A program made the translations under genes and the position numbers. From the NCBI RefSeq assembly GCF_032854445.1, contig NC_088295.1:18649385-18713384 (forward strand): a DNA stretch of 64,000 bases, written 5' to 3'. Of the stretch, positions 1 through 20,587 are shown piece by piece. The notes under the pieces were generated by a model, which did no database searches, was not told where the DNA came from, and saw only the letters and a list, made by a program, of their open reading frames with translations. This DNA comes from Liolophura sinensis (taxonomy: Eukaryota; Mollusca; Polyplacophora; Chitonida; Chitonidae). How positions within the stretch are numbered: the first letter of the stretch is position 1; the number at the start of each line of letters is the position of its first letter.

Positions 1-590
1 AACTGAATACCAGGTGCAACTGAACTCCTCACCTTTTGACACTGTAGCATACAACATCGTTCATAGGTAAGCAACATCAGATCATCTGAAACATTGACCT
101 GTTCAAACAGTAACCATAAGTATCAGTAGCATGTAAAACAAGGTAGGCATTGTAAAACATTTACACAAAAGAAACTAGACTTTGTACTGGAACTTCATAC
201 CATTATGTGCTATTTCTAAAATTCAGATATGGGATATTCTACTGGACAAGGCATCACATATTTACAGACTGCAGAAATAAATTAAAACTGGATCAGGATA
301 TTTTATTTATTTATTATATTTAATATGACAGTGATTAGAACCCACGGCAAACTATACTTCACCAGGTAATAGATGGTCACCCTGAAGTAAAGCTGTGGTA
401 AATCCTGTGTTTGGCGAGGTTTAATTCGTAATCTCACCAGCTTCAACTTTTAGCAAGCTACCTTATACCACTAAGCCAATGATGGCACCCTGAAGTCATC
501 AGCCAAATCAGAACTTGATAAATATATAGAGAAATTAGCAGTGTTTCTGGCTGTGGCTATATTAATTTCCTATTTTAGAAAGGAGATGTA
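1..590. other. No gene recognised
   Basis: AT-rich sequence with no convincing exon. The minus-strand gene that has exons at 596-673 and 944-1037 should continue here, because its exon at 596-673 ends in a good donor (AGG then GTATGT), but I could not place the next exon. A minus-strand AAAAG then GTGAGG near 27-40 could be a donor. Confidence 0.4.
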
Positions 591-595
591 CATAC

Positions 596-2060
596 CCTAA
601 ACTCAATTACATGGCCAGCAAAGGTTCCAAAGAATTTCAGAATGGCTGGTTCACCAGCTGTGGCAGGTGTTACCTAACAGACACAAAAATAGTTTAGAGA
701 ATATAGTGATCTATCTTACAATGAAGATATGCACATATTTATCTAAATCCTTACTGATACATACAAACCAAAAAACAGTCAGCACTACATGTACTGTATT
801 TCATGCTTAACATCTGGGAAAACTCTTAAACAATTAAAAGTAAAATTTGCAAACAAGATGAAATTCAGAAAATTGTGGAAAAAAAGTATTATCTGCAGTT
901 TTATGTCCTTGCATAGGTATTGCACACTGGCACTTTAAGCTACCTCATATGTCTCACAAGTGAAGAAAGGCATAGGTTCTGCATCATCAGACACTTTCCA
1001 GGAAACATCTCCACTCTCGTCCAGATGAAACTCAGTCCTACAAATGATCAAACAAGTTAGTGATTGTAACTTCAGGTGAAACTTAGTCCTACAACAATCA
1101 TGCGTCAGTGATCCTAGCTCCAGGTGAAACTCGGCCCTACACCAATCACACATCAGTGATCCTACAACCATCAAACAGTCAGTGATCCTAATTCCAGGAT
1201 AAACACAGTCCTACAACAATGCGTGTCAGTCATCTTAAAGCCTGGTGGAACTCAGTCCTACAACAATCAGTCAGTGATACTAATTCCAAGTGAAAATCAG
1301 TCCTACAACAATGCATGTCAGTGATCCTAATGCCTGGTGGAACTCAGTCCTACAACAATCAAACATGTCAGTGATCTTAACTCCTGTTGAAACCCAGTCC
1401 TACAACAATTACACGTGTCAGTGATCCTAACTCCAGGTGAAACTCAGTCCTACAACAATTCAACTACAAATTATGGAAACCAGGAGGTCCACTGCTGGTG
1501 GTCATTCCATTGTTTCTGTGACCTGGTTCAATGATGATGGAAATGGTGGCTGCATTGAAATCACTGGTACAATATAGCAGGCAGCGAAATTTGGCCTGCC
1601 GGCGAAACCCAGAAATCAGTTACGTCATTTCCGCCTCGCCTAACCGATCATTCGGTTACGCCACGTATGTTTATCAACCCGATCGGTTACGCTAATTGTT
1701 TACGTCGTTTATGTTTCAGGCATCATTCTGGATCATTAATAAAAGTATTCAGCTCAATGTTATGTTTGTTTTTCTTTTCTATATCTAGCAGCTCATACCG
1801 TAAGGTTGGTGAACAAAAGAAAGAGAAATTTTACACTCACACGGTGTTTCAACGTTGTGTGTTGCCTGGTTGGTACTTGACTCCTGTGGCACATTTTTAC
1901 GTGAAATTCCGTTATACAGGCTTATATGTTTGCAATATGCCCAGTCCAACATTAAGTACTTCCAGTAAGTGTCATTACGGTATTGGGGAGCGAGTTTGGT
2001 ATCCCTGATTACTGATAATTAACGCAGTTTCCAACGCACGTGGTGTGAGTCTTACCACAG

Positions 2061-2112
<52 letters not shown>

Positions 2113-4274
2113 TCGCTACAGGGCCAGGAGAGACCTTGACGTCACAGGACTATGCGTCACAGGCCTGTGCTCTAAATCAGAACGCAGCCGGTGAGGTCCC
2201 GTAAGGGTTCCATCAATCTGTACGGTAGACTCGACTAATTTGGGCTGGAGTAGCAGTTAAACTACATGTACATGAAAAGGTAACCTTGTTTTATTTACTT
2301 GCGTGATCGTGAAAAGATAAGTCAAAATAAATAATTTGAGTATTATCTCAAAGCCTGTAAAGCATATATGAATGATTACATTTCCATGTGACCAGCACAG
2401 GCAGCTGGCTGTGGCTGAAATCGATGTTTCTATTTTTAGACGCGTTGCCATACTGGCCGCGTTGTGATTATGAAAGCCGTTCAGTCCAGTTTATCTGTAG
2501 TTACCTAATGCACACTGACTCTAAGGACGTTCTCGTTGGACAGTTGGCCTAACCGATTTTCCGGTTAGCCAAATTGAACCGCACGTAACCGTTGCGCGAC
2601 CGACGGTTTCGTTCGCGCCAAATTTCGCTGTCTGTATAGCCTGAAGGTTTTTTTGCGAGAAACGATACTTTATTGAATTACAATATTACAAACCTATATC
2701 AGCACTTGGCTTTACTCTAGTCTGCAGATTGCTCTGATGGTAGGTTTGGCAAAATTTTTATTCGACCAAGGATAGCCCCAAACCAACGTCAGAGCATACA
2801 CCATTTAAAACCCTAACGCAGTTACATGCCCTTGTCTAGTATGTAGAGGCTGCCAGTACAGCCATTCGTTTTGAGCACAACCAAGGAATCTCAGACCCAT
2901 GCGGCCCAGGAAATAAGAGATTGATATTGTGCTTACGATAAATCGACAGAAGAAAAAATAAGGAACATAAGTGTCATCAAACTTAACGCCATGGAGATGT
3001 ATTTGAAAGATAATTTTTGTCTCAAACAACATAATGTCAGAGCAATCTCGGACTAGCTTTACTCCTGAAGCAAATTAACGGTGGCCAGGGTGATATTCTG
3101 GGTGCATGCAGTTGTTTTTGAGAATTAAATAGTTTTCTCCCAGTTACATGAGCCAAGTGACTCTGCAAGTCAGAAGTATAAAAACACAGGTCCTCTATAC
3201 TGCTGTTAATATAGCCCAAAGCCAAGCTGGGCATTATGGCAGACAATTCCACTCAAAAAAAAAAAGAAAAAATGGCTTGAACCCTACCTTATTTTTGCTA
3301 TCCACCGATTTCCTAAAATGTAATTTGTCAAAGCCAGCATTGGTAAGCCATCTTTCAACATTACTCCTGCTGTTCAAACTTTCGAATCAAACAACTCATA
3401 TCAACGTCTGCCATGTTTGGAATTTTTTTTTCAACTTCGGGCAAGATGATGGGCTGTGAAATTTTATCCTACCCAACATTCTCTTTAAGAATTGCTTGCC
3501 CTGTAAACATAGTGTTGGGTGGGACAAAATATTCGTGGCTTATCACCCTGGCCAAACATGAAAAAATAAAAATCGAAACAGCGCTGATGTTGATTGGAGT
3601 TGGTCGATTGGAAAGTTCAAATGGCTGGGTTACTGTTGAAAGATCGATGGTTTATCAATGTTGGCTTTGAAATATTACATTTCAGGTGTTTCAGGGAATC
3701 GGTGGATAGCAAAAAAAAAGGTAGGGTTTGAGGCGGCTTTTTTAGTGAAACTGTCGGTGTGAAAGTCTATATGACTGAAGCTGGGCGATACGGTAGAAAC
3801 ATACAGCTTCGCTTTAGGCTACTATTGATACTTTCACAGTGACACTGACAGGACTAGAAAATCCACACGACTTTACATTGTTCTTTCAGTGTTTAAGGTT
3901 CCACTTTAACATACGAAACGCTTAAAATGACCAAGCCGCCTGTTACATATTTCGTAGAAACTGGCCATCTTTCAATGCTGTAAGTTAACGGAGTCTATAC
4001 AGACATTATGTGTGAGTCTTGGTGAACACGGGTGACAATGACACTCCACTACTGCTTGTCACACGAACAGACCAGCTGATGTCAGAACCTACCCTTCAAT
4101 ACCAGTGGGTTCCACCGTCCCCGCAAGCGAGACACACTCTACAATCTGAAAATAGAAAAGCATACTTGTTAATCTGCCAGAAGACAAAATATGCTCTTCA
4201 ACCGAAGTTGAAAATACCATCAACTTTAGACTTACTTTCCACTTCCCATAGTAGGCCGACTCGTCAGTCGCCAT
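596..4274 (-). CDS. Partial unrecognised gene, three exons seen
   Basis: I do not recognise the family. The likely first coding exon is 4274-4236 (13 codons, MATDESAYYGKWK) and ends in AAA followed by the donor GTAAGT. Two further exons are clear: 1037-944 begins after TTGTAG and ends TYE before GTAGCT; 673-596 (26 codons, VTPATAGEPAILK...) begins after GTTAG and ends EFR before GTATGT. The last two join in phase 0. The first exon ends in phase 0 but the 1037-944 exon needs two bases before its first G, so at least one exon between them is missing from my model, and the 3' end lies outside the window. The GKW near the start and short beta-strand-like text would fit a calycin/lipocalin-type fold, but that is a guess. 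The start lies 2.3 kb from the CCDC6 start in divergent orientation. Confidence 0.45.
1020..1460. repeat. Minisatellite, about 50 bp unit
   Basis: About eight imperfect units of roughly 40-55 bp, each containing CAGTCCTACAACAATC, then TCAGTGATCCTAA, then CTCCAGGTGAAACT. On the minus strand the unit starts TTGTAGGACTGAGTTTCA, which is also the acceptor and first codons of the exon at 1037-944, so the array grew from (or into) an exon boundary. Confidence 0.8.
1578..2634. mobile_element. Non-autonomous DNA transposon with inverted ends
   Basis: The ends are imperfect inverted repeats of about 35 bp: CAGGCAGCGAAATTTGGC on the left and GCCAAATTTCGCTGTCTG on the right. Both sides are flanked by TATAG (1573-1577 and 2635-2639), a five-base target-site duplication. 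Subterminal motifs of the type AACCGAT...CGGTTACG recur near both ends. A (TA)n run at 2063-2110 sits inside. The 113-codon open frame at 1667-2008 resembles nothing I know and is probably chance. The superfamily is not assigned: the ends start CAG as in hAT elements, but hAT duplicates eight bases. Confidence 0.75.
2063..2110. repeat. (TA)n microsatellite
   Basis: About 24 uninterrupted TA units inside the transposon-like element at 1578-2634. Confidence 0.95.
2718..3055. mobile_element. MITE, family 1, copy 1 (9-bp target duplication)
   Basis: Begins TAGTCTGCAGATTGCTCTGA and ends with the inverted counterpart TCAGAGCAATCTCGGACTA. It is flanked on both sides by a perfect nine-base duplication, GCTTTACTC (2709-2717 and 3056-3064). 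A second copy lies at 10100-10423 in the same orientation. Nine-base duplications with terminal inverted repeats are typical of Mutator-like elements; there is no transposase, so it is non-autonomous. Confidence 0.85.
3230..3760. repeat. Fold-back inverted repeat
   Basis: The left arm (about 3249-3425) and right arm (about 3553-3750) are inverted copies: for example ACCCTACCTTATTTTTGCTATCCACCGATTT on the left is mirrored by the rightward GAATCGGTGGATAGC and AAGGTAGGGTTTGAG. The spacer is about 130 bp. No coding potential. Confidence 0.7.
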
Positions 4275-4349
4275 GATGGTGTTTACAAATACTGCGCATG
4301 CGTAATCGATGTCATCTAATTTTAACAGGCAGTCATCAACAGAGAGCAC

Positions 4350-5293
4350 GTGGTGTCTATTTTAACGCGTGCAGTCCACTTGACAGTTTGTTCGGTGTCC
4401 ATGTGCTTCACCCACGCCTTACAGACATAATAAGTGTGACCAAAGCATGTTACATATCTGTTGTTTAATGAAAATTCATTGCGACCGAACAGAGCGAAAC
4501 ATTTAATATTAAAGAAGAGAAAGGTAGAAAGAACGCAATTACCAACACAGCTCTAAAAAGAGACAAACAAAAATTCGATCGAGTGAATGAGTTCTTGGGG
4601 TAAAATCCTGACATCGCAAAGATGTAAATTCCAGTACCGTTTGTCGGAAAGCTTTTTGTACATATTCTGATGTCTTTGAACTGAAATCGTTCACTGTAAT
4701 ACTGATGACGTATACATATGTTTTACGTACTTAATTTCTATTCTATTCATATGCATGTGATGTAGGCCTATATGGTACCCATTAAAGTAACACACCTGTT
4801 GGAAAACTTCAATCCTTTTATTGCTAACTACGTTCAAGCCATGGTTTAGGTGCTATGAATAATTAAAATTCACTTCGTGGATTCATTGCAAGATGCCACG
4901 TGTCCAAAATAGCAGAATTTTAAGTGCACTTAATACTGAGTTTGACATATGTGGTGGAATATGTGAGAACCATGCAACTGACGAACTGTTAGGGAAAAGA
5001 GAATCTTGCTTGGAATAGAGTAGCCACTATTTTTTATAGTTATACGCAGTTCATAATGGATGAAAGAGAATAAAAAGGCATAGCCGATATAGTTTACTTT
5101 TCATCTGTTTGATACGAGCGTGGAGGCTCCCGTATTGCGGCTCTAAAATTTTACATAGGCCTATTTATTAATTCGCATTACCAGGTTAAATTCAGCCTGC
5201 ACTCCTTTTCCTCGACTGCTTTTATCTCTAGTTCTGGTCATCTGCCAATACAACTGTAATCTTATGTCCACATAAAAAACAATTGCCTACACG

Positions 5294-5361
<68 letters not shown>

Positions 5362-6300
5362 GGTGCATACGGTGCATTAGATACATGTGCCTATAATAAT
5401 TCTAACACCGCGGTATTTCACAAGTGATATCAGAGGCGCCGGAAATTCCATGCAGGCTGTTTCCTCGCATAACTCGAGACGCGTTTTAGTCCTGACCTTC
5501 CAGCGGAACGTCTAATTTTTTTATGGTAAAGCAGCGGAACTACTATCCCGAGCAAACAGACGGAGGGTGATAACATTTTCACATATAATAGCCGGATGGT
5601 AGGCTACAGCTGTTGAGGTTACTGGGGGGGGGGGGGGGCTACTTTACCGTAATACGAATTAACTACCGGTATTGAGTAATCGTTTAATTTCCTTAATTCA
5701 AATTTGCTGAGACAATTGTTGACTGTTTAAGAACGTCTACAGATCTCAAAAATTTTTGCTCCGCCCCCACTCCCCAGGACTCGTTGTGTCCTCTACAGGC
5801 CTAACAGTGGGCTTAAATTGGCTATACATGCAACTAAAGTATACAGCCTACTGGCTCGATTGAAAAAAAAAAACCAAAAACAAAAAAAAACCCCATAGAC
5901 AATGCCGTACTAAACACTGTACGGCACGACGAAATATTAAGATTCATCACAACACAGAATATTTTCTAACACGCTAATATAGACTTGTCGGTATATATTA
6001 AGTAAATGAAAATTACCAAGAAAAAATTAATGTCATGGTTTGTAGCCTAGTACCGGCATAAACCTACTTTAATTATGAGCATAAGTACATTAAGTTCTAC
6101 ATGTAATGCGCTACAGTTATGGGTTGATTAAAATGAAGCCATCAGCTCTGATTCGTCACGCGACTGCAACCGAGAAATACAACGCGACTGGCAAGACATG
6201 TGTTCAACTTGGATTGACACATCATGTTATTCACGGCTATATTTAGTAAACTGTCTCATCTGACCAACACAAACTGCCGGAACTTTACGGTTTGTTGGTG
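4350..6300. other. Divergent intergenic region
   Basis: Between the putative minus-strand start at 4274 and the CCDC6 5' region. It holds a (TA)n run at 5295-5360, a run of about 15 G at 5624-5638 and an A-rich patch at 5862-5892. No exon was found. Confidence 0.6.
5295..5360. repeat. (TA)n microsatellite
   Basis: About 33 TA units in the intergenic region upstream of CCDC6. Confidence 0.95.
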
Positions 6301-6552
6301 AAATGTGGAAGGAAGTGTGGGAAACCCAACAGAGCGCCGTCAGGTGCTCGGAGATTGCCATTCGTTCATACGCATCGGCCACTTATATCGTATTCCAGGG
6401 TATTACAATCAGTCCATAAATATTCGTTATACTAGTGGTGCAAAACAAGAATAACATAAGGTAGGCAGAAAAATCTGAGACGGTCGGCGCGCTACAAGTT
6501 AGTAACTGGCCTGTCGAGTCTCGTAGGCAACACGAGGCTTACCACAAGGAAA
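6300..6552 (+). promoter_or_regulatory. CCDC6: Presumed CCDC6 promoter and 5' UTR
   Basis: GC content rises in the 250 bases before the CCDC6 ATG. No TATA box at an obvious position. The transcription start cannot be placed from sequence alone. Confidence 0.4.
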
Positions 6553-15281
<8,729 letters not shown>

Positions 15282-17710
15282 CTTGCAGGGAACAGGGGAG
15301 ATAGCCTGATCTCTGTTCTCCAGTGACATGATGAGGGGATGAGGCTCCTTGCGGCTTGTCCCTCCTTGGCTGTAAATCTGCTTCATGGTCACGTATAGAC
15401 AAGCTGCCTAAAGAAGAGCGCTCCTAGCTTACCAATCTCACACATACCATGCCAGTCTGTTGGCGAGAGCAGCATGCTGCAGTCTAGAGCATTATTCATT
15501 CTGTACAGGGTTATTGTGTTTCTGACATGGAATCCATACTCGAGACTAGATATCATCCTGTTTATGTTGTGGCATTTTTTTGTGTTAACCTTTGGCATTT
15601 GTTCATGTGAAGATGCATGGATTGACATAACTTATGTTGTAACATTAGGTATTGGTTACCGAAGATAATCTAAATGTCCAGGTTATGCTGAGAGTATTGT
15701 GCTGCTGGCGTCCTTCATCTAAATGTTTTTAAGAGGTGCCTTGATTTTCCAACCGTAGGCCTAATCGGTTAGCAGTTCTTATGAGGTTATGCTCAAATGA
15801 GTTGATAGAGATTTTGTTGGTTTAGATTAACCTGCTGAAATTATACACTCTTGTTAGAAGTGGCTTTGTTCTGGGCATATTTGTATGTTTGGGCACATGT
15901 GCAGTGAGGCAAGTGGTCTCATCACATGATGCTTCATTACTTAATGTATTATTTGTCAGCACTGCTGTTGCATTTCATGTTTTATTTTACGTTGTTTTTC
16001 TCTTTCTTTGTTATTTAATTTATTTGATCTGTTTTGTTGACAAAGGATTTCATTTTAGTTTTATTCATGGAAGACGACTGTCCAGTCAGTCCATGGCCTT
16101 TGACAAGTTGCCTCCCCTTGGCTGTCTCTGCGTCTTGGAAGGCAGCAAAGCGCAGATTTAGTCTCCATGTTTATCATTAGTTATGGTTTATGTTCTGTTC
16201 TCCTTCACCTTTAATTATTATAGTGAGACTGATATTTTGTAATCATATTCTCTCTTCAGGAATGGTGTCAGCATAACCATCTACTCGATAGAAGTTAGAT
16301 AACTTACGAAAAGTACTAGTATAAATTAATCTACCTTTATTACCTGTCTGCTGATTTAAGACAACTTTAAGTTGTGGTCTTAAACAATTGTAGATGATCC
16401 AGTTGTTGGACGCTGTAGGGAAAGCTCTAGAATGGAGAATTTGTGGGAGAGATAATATGCAGCTTTCACTATAATTGATTATGTGACAGAAATTGTGATT
16501 TTATATCGAAGAATTATTATTATTTTAATTGTGCTGAAACCTTTTTTCTTTGTTTGTTTGAAGTTGACAGGAATTCATTGTTAGCATAGTAAAATAACGT
16601 ATCTGGATTAACTTTGGAGCTGTAACATGGTGTAGCTCATAAGTGGCTGGAGAGCCAAGAGCAAATGGAGACTTCATAAAAACTTAGCCATCACTTGGAG
16701 TGCTTACTGTTACTATTTGTGATATAATTGTTGATTGCTTCATGTGTGTAATTTATCGCTGCTAGCCATGATGCTAAATGAGAGAGGCTGGTGTGATATA
16801 TGTATATATATAATTTGTCTTTTTGTGCCAGCTTCATGTACAGTATCTTTCCAAACAGGCAGTGTCCCGGTTGTAATGCTATGTTGTCGTAACCACACTA
16901 ATCTGACCGCGTGAGACATAGCTTGAGAGGAGTTGCACAATTCTGTGATTTTTGTTTTTATGCAGGATAAGAATATTGAGTGTTTTTTAGGAGTTCCTGT
17001 TGAAATTTTATTTAAGCATAATGTAAAGTTTTGAGTAAAACAGACCTTTTGTAAGCCATGATAAATGTAACTTCAACTAGAAAGTGATTTAGAAAGCAGA
17101 CTTGGTGAGAGATGTTTTTTTTTTCTTTCTGGGAAGAAATATGATCCGAGTTATCACCATTTAATCACATTTGATTATCAACGTATCATGTGTACGTAAC
17201 TTGTATGAAATTCCTCTGAAACCATGTGAATGTGAAATAATAGTAACTGTCCGAAATCAAATTTGTATTGTTGTGCAGTTGCATGGATATTGCCACATGT
17301 ATTGAATCTACTTGCAACTGCCCAGGTGTGCAGTGGTATACATAAATTTGTAATATTTTGAATAACCTACGGTGCATTTAATGCAGCTTTTTGTTTTCTG
17401 CTTACCAAGCTTTAAAAAGCCTATCTTCTTCTGCATTTCTGTTTTCTTTCGGATTTATGTACTTATTAATAAATACACTCTGGCCCAGGCTAAAGTACAG
17501 TAGGGTTGTTAAAATGTAGATGGTTGATCTAACTTCGAAGGTTAGTTCGGGCATTGGGTGAGGAATTGGAAACGTGCGTCTGTGTGAAAAGACCTGTATA
17601 TAACTTGTAACGTCCGCGCTTTGTGTTCTGGGACATTTCCGATTATGGCTTTATAGCTGCACGCAGTTGTCTCGTGACACATTAATAAAAGTATTGAGAG
17701 CTTTTAAGGT
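15282..17710 (+). other. CCDC6: CCDC6 3' UTR
   Basis: About 2.4 kb of U-rich sequence after the CCDC6 stop with no splice signals or coding frame of interest. It ends near polyadenylation signals AATAAA at 17468-17473 and 17684-17689. The second is followed by a GT/T-rich stretch (TTCTTGTCC...TTGTTG), so the main end is probably near 17705. Confidence 0.7.
17684..17689 (+). promoter_or_regulatory. Polyadenylation signal of CCDC6
   Basis: AATAAA followed within 30-60 bases by T- and GT-rich sequence. A weaker alternative AATAAA lies at 17468. Confidence 0.6.
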
Positions 17711-19120
17711 TGAAATTCTTGTCCACTTTCTCGTTGTTGATTTCATGTGATAATTTTGTGTTGTGCATGAATATCAGTGCTATCATAACGGCATTTTAGA
17801 GGTTTCGGGAAAGGCTCCATCCTGTGACAAGATATTAAGACGGGGATGTGTAAGTGACTTAAGTGAAACTTAAGTGTATTTCACACTCTTGACGGATTTA
17901 TCGGCAACAGCTTTAGGTGATTATGTTTATTAGGTCTCCTTAGAGCTTGGTCCTGTTTCCTCCTGCCGTAAATCTGGACCCTTGTTTATGTTTCAGAAAA
18001 AATAGCAAGATGTAAGGATCTTGCACTAATTTGGACATGCGACCTATGTATGTATGAATGAGATTCGCTTCGCCCATATACACGGATAGTAAATGTCTTC
18101 CATATCTAGGGTTATAAATGTATAACAGTATATGTCACCTGATTGTAAAATAAGAATCATTTCGACCTTGGGTAGTTACACAAAAGGTTTGGGTCACTTC
18201 CTCACCGATTGCACCCATGACGTAGCTCATAAATTGGTGTTGAACGCATTACTCGACCATAATTTACTCATATGCTGGTAGTTGATAGGCGAAAACTTCC
18301 CCATGTTACATGTATCATCTCCAGCGAAAGCGGAAAGTGCGTGCACGAGGAAGCATGTAGGTGATACCCAAATGGCTTGATGTTCGACCACCGGTGCAGG
18401 GCCAAATAAGCCGTCAGCCGTGTATTGCCACCATGCAAGAACCGAAGAAAAGAGAAGTGCTGTTGATTATAGGAAACTGCCAGTCCAAGGCTGGGATTGA
18501 ACCGTTGTGGAAGTACAATTGAAACCGTAACTTTTGAAACGTTACTTGTGATTTCATCAGAGCACAATGAATGCAGATGAAAGCAAAGTAACGGACTGCA
18601 AGCTCGGCTCGCGGTGTTGGTTTGTGTGTGAAAGTCGGCGGGTAAAAATGTCTTGTCTGATGTCTCCCGCAGCTCTGTACTTTACTAGAACATCATCACA
18701 AGATGTCAGCACAGGGCCATACCCGAAAGGAAACTTGCACGCATTGTCTCTTTTGGGTTGAAAACACCAATGTAAAGTAATGTCCACCATCAAGCCCAAA
18801 GCAAACATTCAATATAGACACTGACTACAACTTATGTACATGTGGATAAAAAAAACCCTGACAGACATATGCCGATTTGTTTTGAGGTAAGCTTGATTTG
18901 CCAGATAACTATAAGGAACAGTTGTGATATTTAGGGAACAAAAAAAACTGATTTTTTTTTTTATTGGAGTTTTGCCATAAGGACACAAGGTAAATCAAAG
19001 GACTAGTGTCGGATAGGCTAGTTATTCCGACGTAGTTTTCGACAACTGGCTTGTCATTCAAGACGTGATTAACGCGCAGAGCTGTCTGGCGATGAATGAA
19101 TACAACTGTAAATACAAATG
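17711..19120. other. Intergenic, nothing recognised
   Basis: Between the 3' ends of CCDC6 and receptor A, which converge. Open frames here are short and unrelated to known families. The receptor A 3' UTR must occupy part of it. Confidence 0.6.
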
Positions 19121-20357
19121 TCACTGAGTTAAGCATTGCCGACTCCGATGTATAGCAAGCTCAATGAAGAGGATACACAGTGCGCCAAGGGAAACAACCC
19201 CATAGACGACAAATATCCCTCCAAGTGAAACAAGCGTCAATGGACGCACCGAGCTCTCCGAATCTTGAGCTCCACAGACCGCTGGAAGACTTCTCCATTT
19301 CCGCTCTATTTTCTCAATTAAACCAGACTCCACCATTTTCTGAATGCTGCAACCCAAATCCAAAAAATATTATAATAAAGTCACAACTAACCAGCCGGTA
19401 TGAAAATTAAAAAATGCGAACCTTAATTTCAACTTCCTACGCACCTGGTGTCTATGGCTTCTTTGTACACAGAATGCTGGGGAACAATAAATCCGGCCGA
19501 AAATCCCAGAATGTTTTCATCGGCAACCCGCAGGTCTCCGCAGCTTTGAGAGGCTAGGTATTCTAGCTGTTTTCTTTCAGCCAGGAAGAAGAGGCTCCCT
19601 TCTTTGGCCGCTAGAATAAGATCTGCCACAGGACTCTTTTTTGGCACCATTCTTGAAGCCACAGTCGTATATGGAGGTTCATTTGATTCCTGCAATCAAA
19701 GCAAAGGAATACGAAAATCTAAATCTTTCACCAATTAAAATAAAGATCTTAACATCTTATTTTACAAAGAGACCGAGAAGTCAAAAATGCCATGTTAGCT
19801 CTGAGCGACCAAGTATAGTGTGTTAAGAATCTATTAACTTTCGCTGGAAGACTGTCATGTTTTCCCAGAAGTTTTGCCGTGAGTACAAGACTTCACCTCC
19901 CATAACCATGAGTATATAAAGAAGCTGAGGCAAATCTATAGACATAGCATGGTTGTTCTGATACAAATTTTCGCGAACAACTTCCAGATAGTCCCTCCTT
20001 CCGGAACTACTATTATCATGTCACTCTGCTCACCTGGACAGGTGTGGACACAGCTAACACAGCTGCTAAGTGAGCCGTGTACATGGCCATGGTGAGGATG
20101 GTGAAGACAAACCAGAAACTCAGGAAACACCAGGCAGATACCGTGGTCGGATGAAAAATTGGGCTTAAAAGAAGAAAATAAGAAGAAAACATATATTACC
20201 TGTATACATTCATTTGATTTGCGTTTTATGAGTTACTTAAGACTGTTTTTACATTTTGGCGTTCAGTGTTAATTGTAGAGGTAACAACGATCCTTAACAA
20301 GGTACATCAAATTCATCAATTTCCTGGCGATAAACCATACAGCCTATTTACGCGGTT

Positions 20358-20587
20358 TTTATTTATTTATTTATTTATTTGGTGTTTTAAGCCGCACTCA
20401 AGAATATTTCACTGTGACCAGCATTATGGTGGGAGGAGACCAGACAGAGATCGAAGGAAACCCACAACCATACGCAGGTTGTCGACAGGTTCCCACGTAC
20501 AGCCGGGGAGAAAGCCAACATGAGCTGGACTTGAACTCCCAGCTCAGCCACAGTGATGCTTTATGTACCATTGAGCCAGCAAAGGCT
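20358..20587 (-). mobile_element. tRNA-derived SINE copy
   Basis: Diverged minus-strand copy in the intron of receptor A between the pore-loop exon and the M3 exon. Tail AAATAAATAAATAAAT, then GCGGCTTAAAACACC and the B-box region GAGTTCAAGTCC read on the minus strand. Confidence 0.88.

Noticed and set aside
1667..2008. 113-codon open frame with a hydrophobic stretch
   Set aside because: Lies wholly inside a non-autonomous transposon, has no family resemblance and no splice or promoter context.
15889..16161. 90-codon open frame with a hydrophobic segment
   Set aside because: Lies in the CCDC6 3' UTR; U-rich sequence gives chance Phe/Leu-rich frames.
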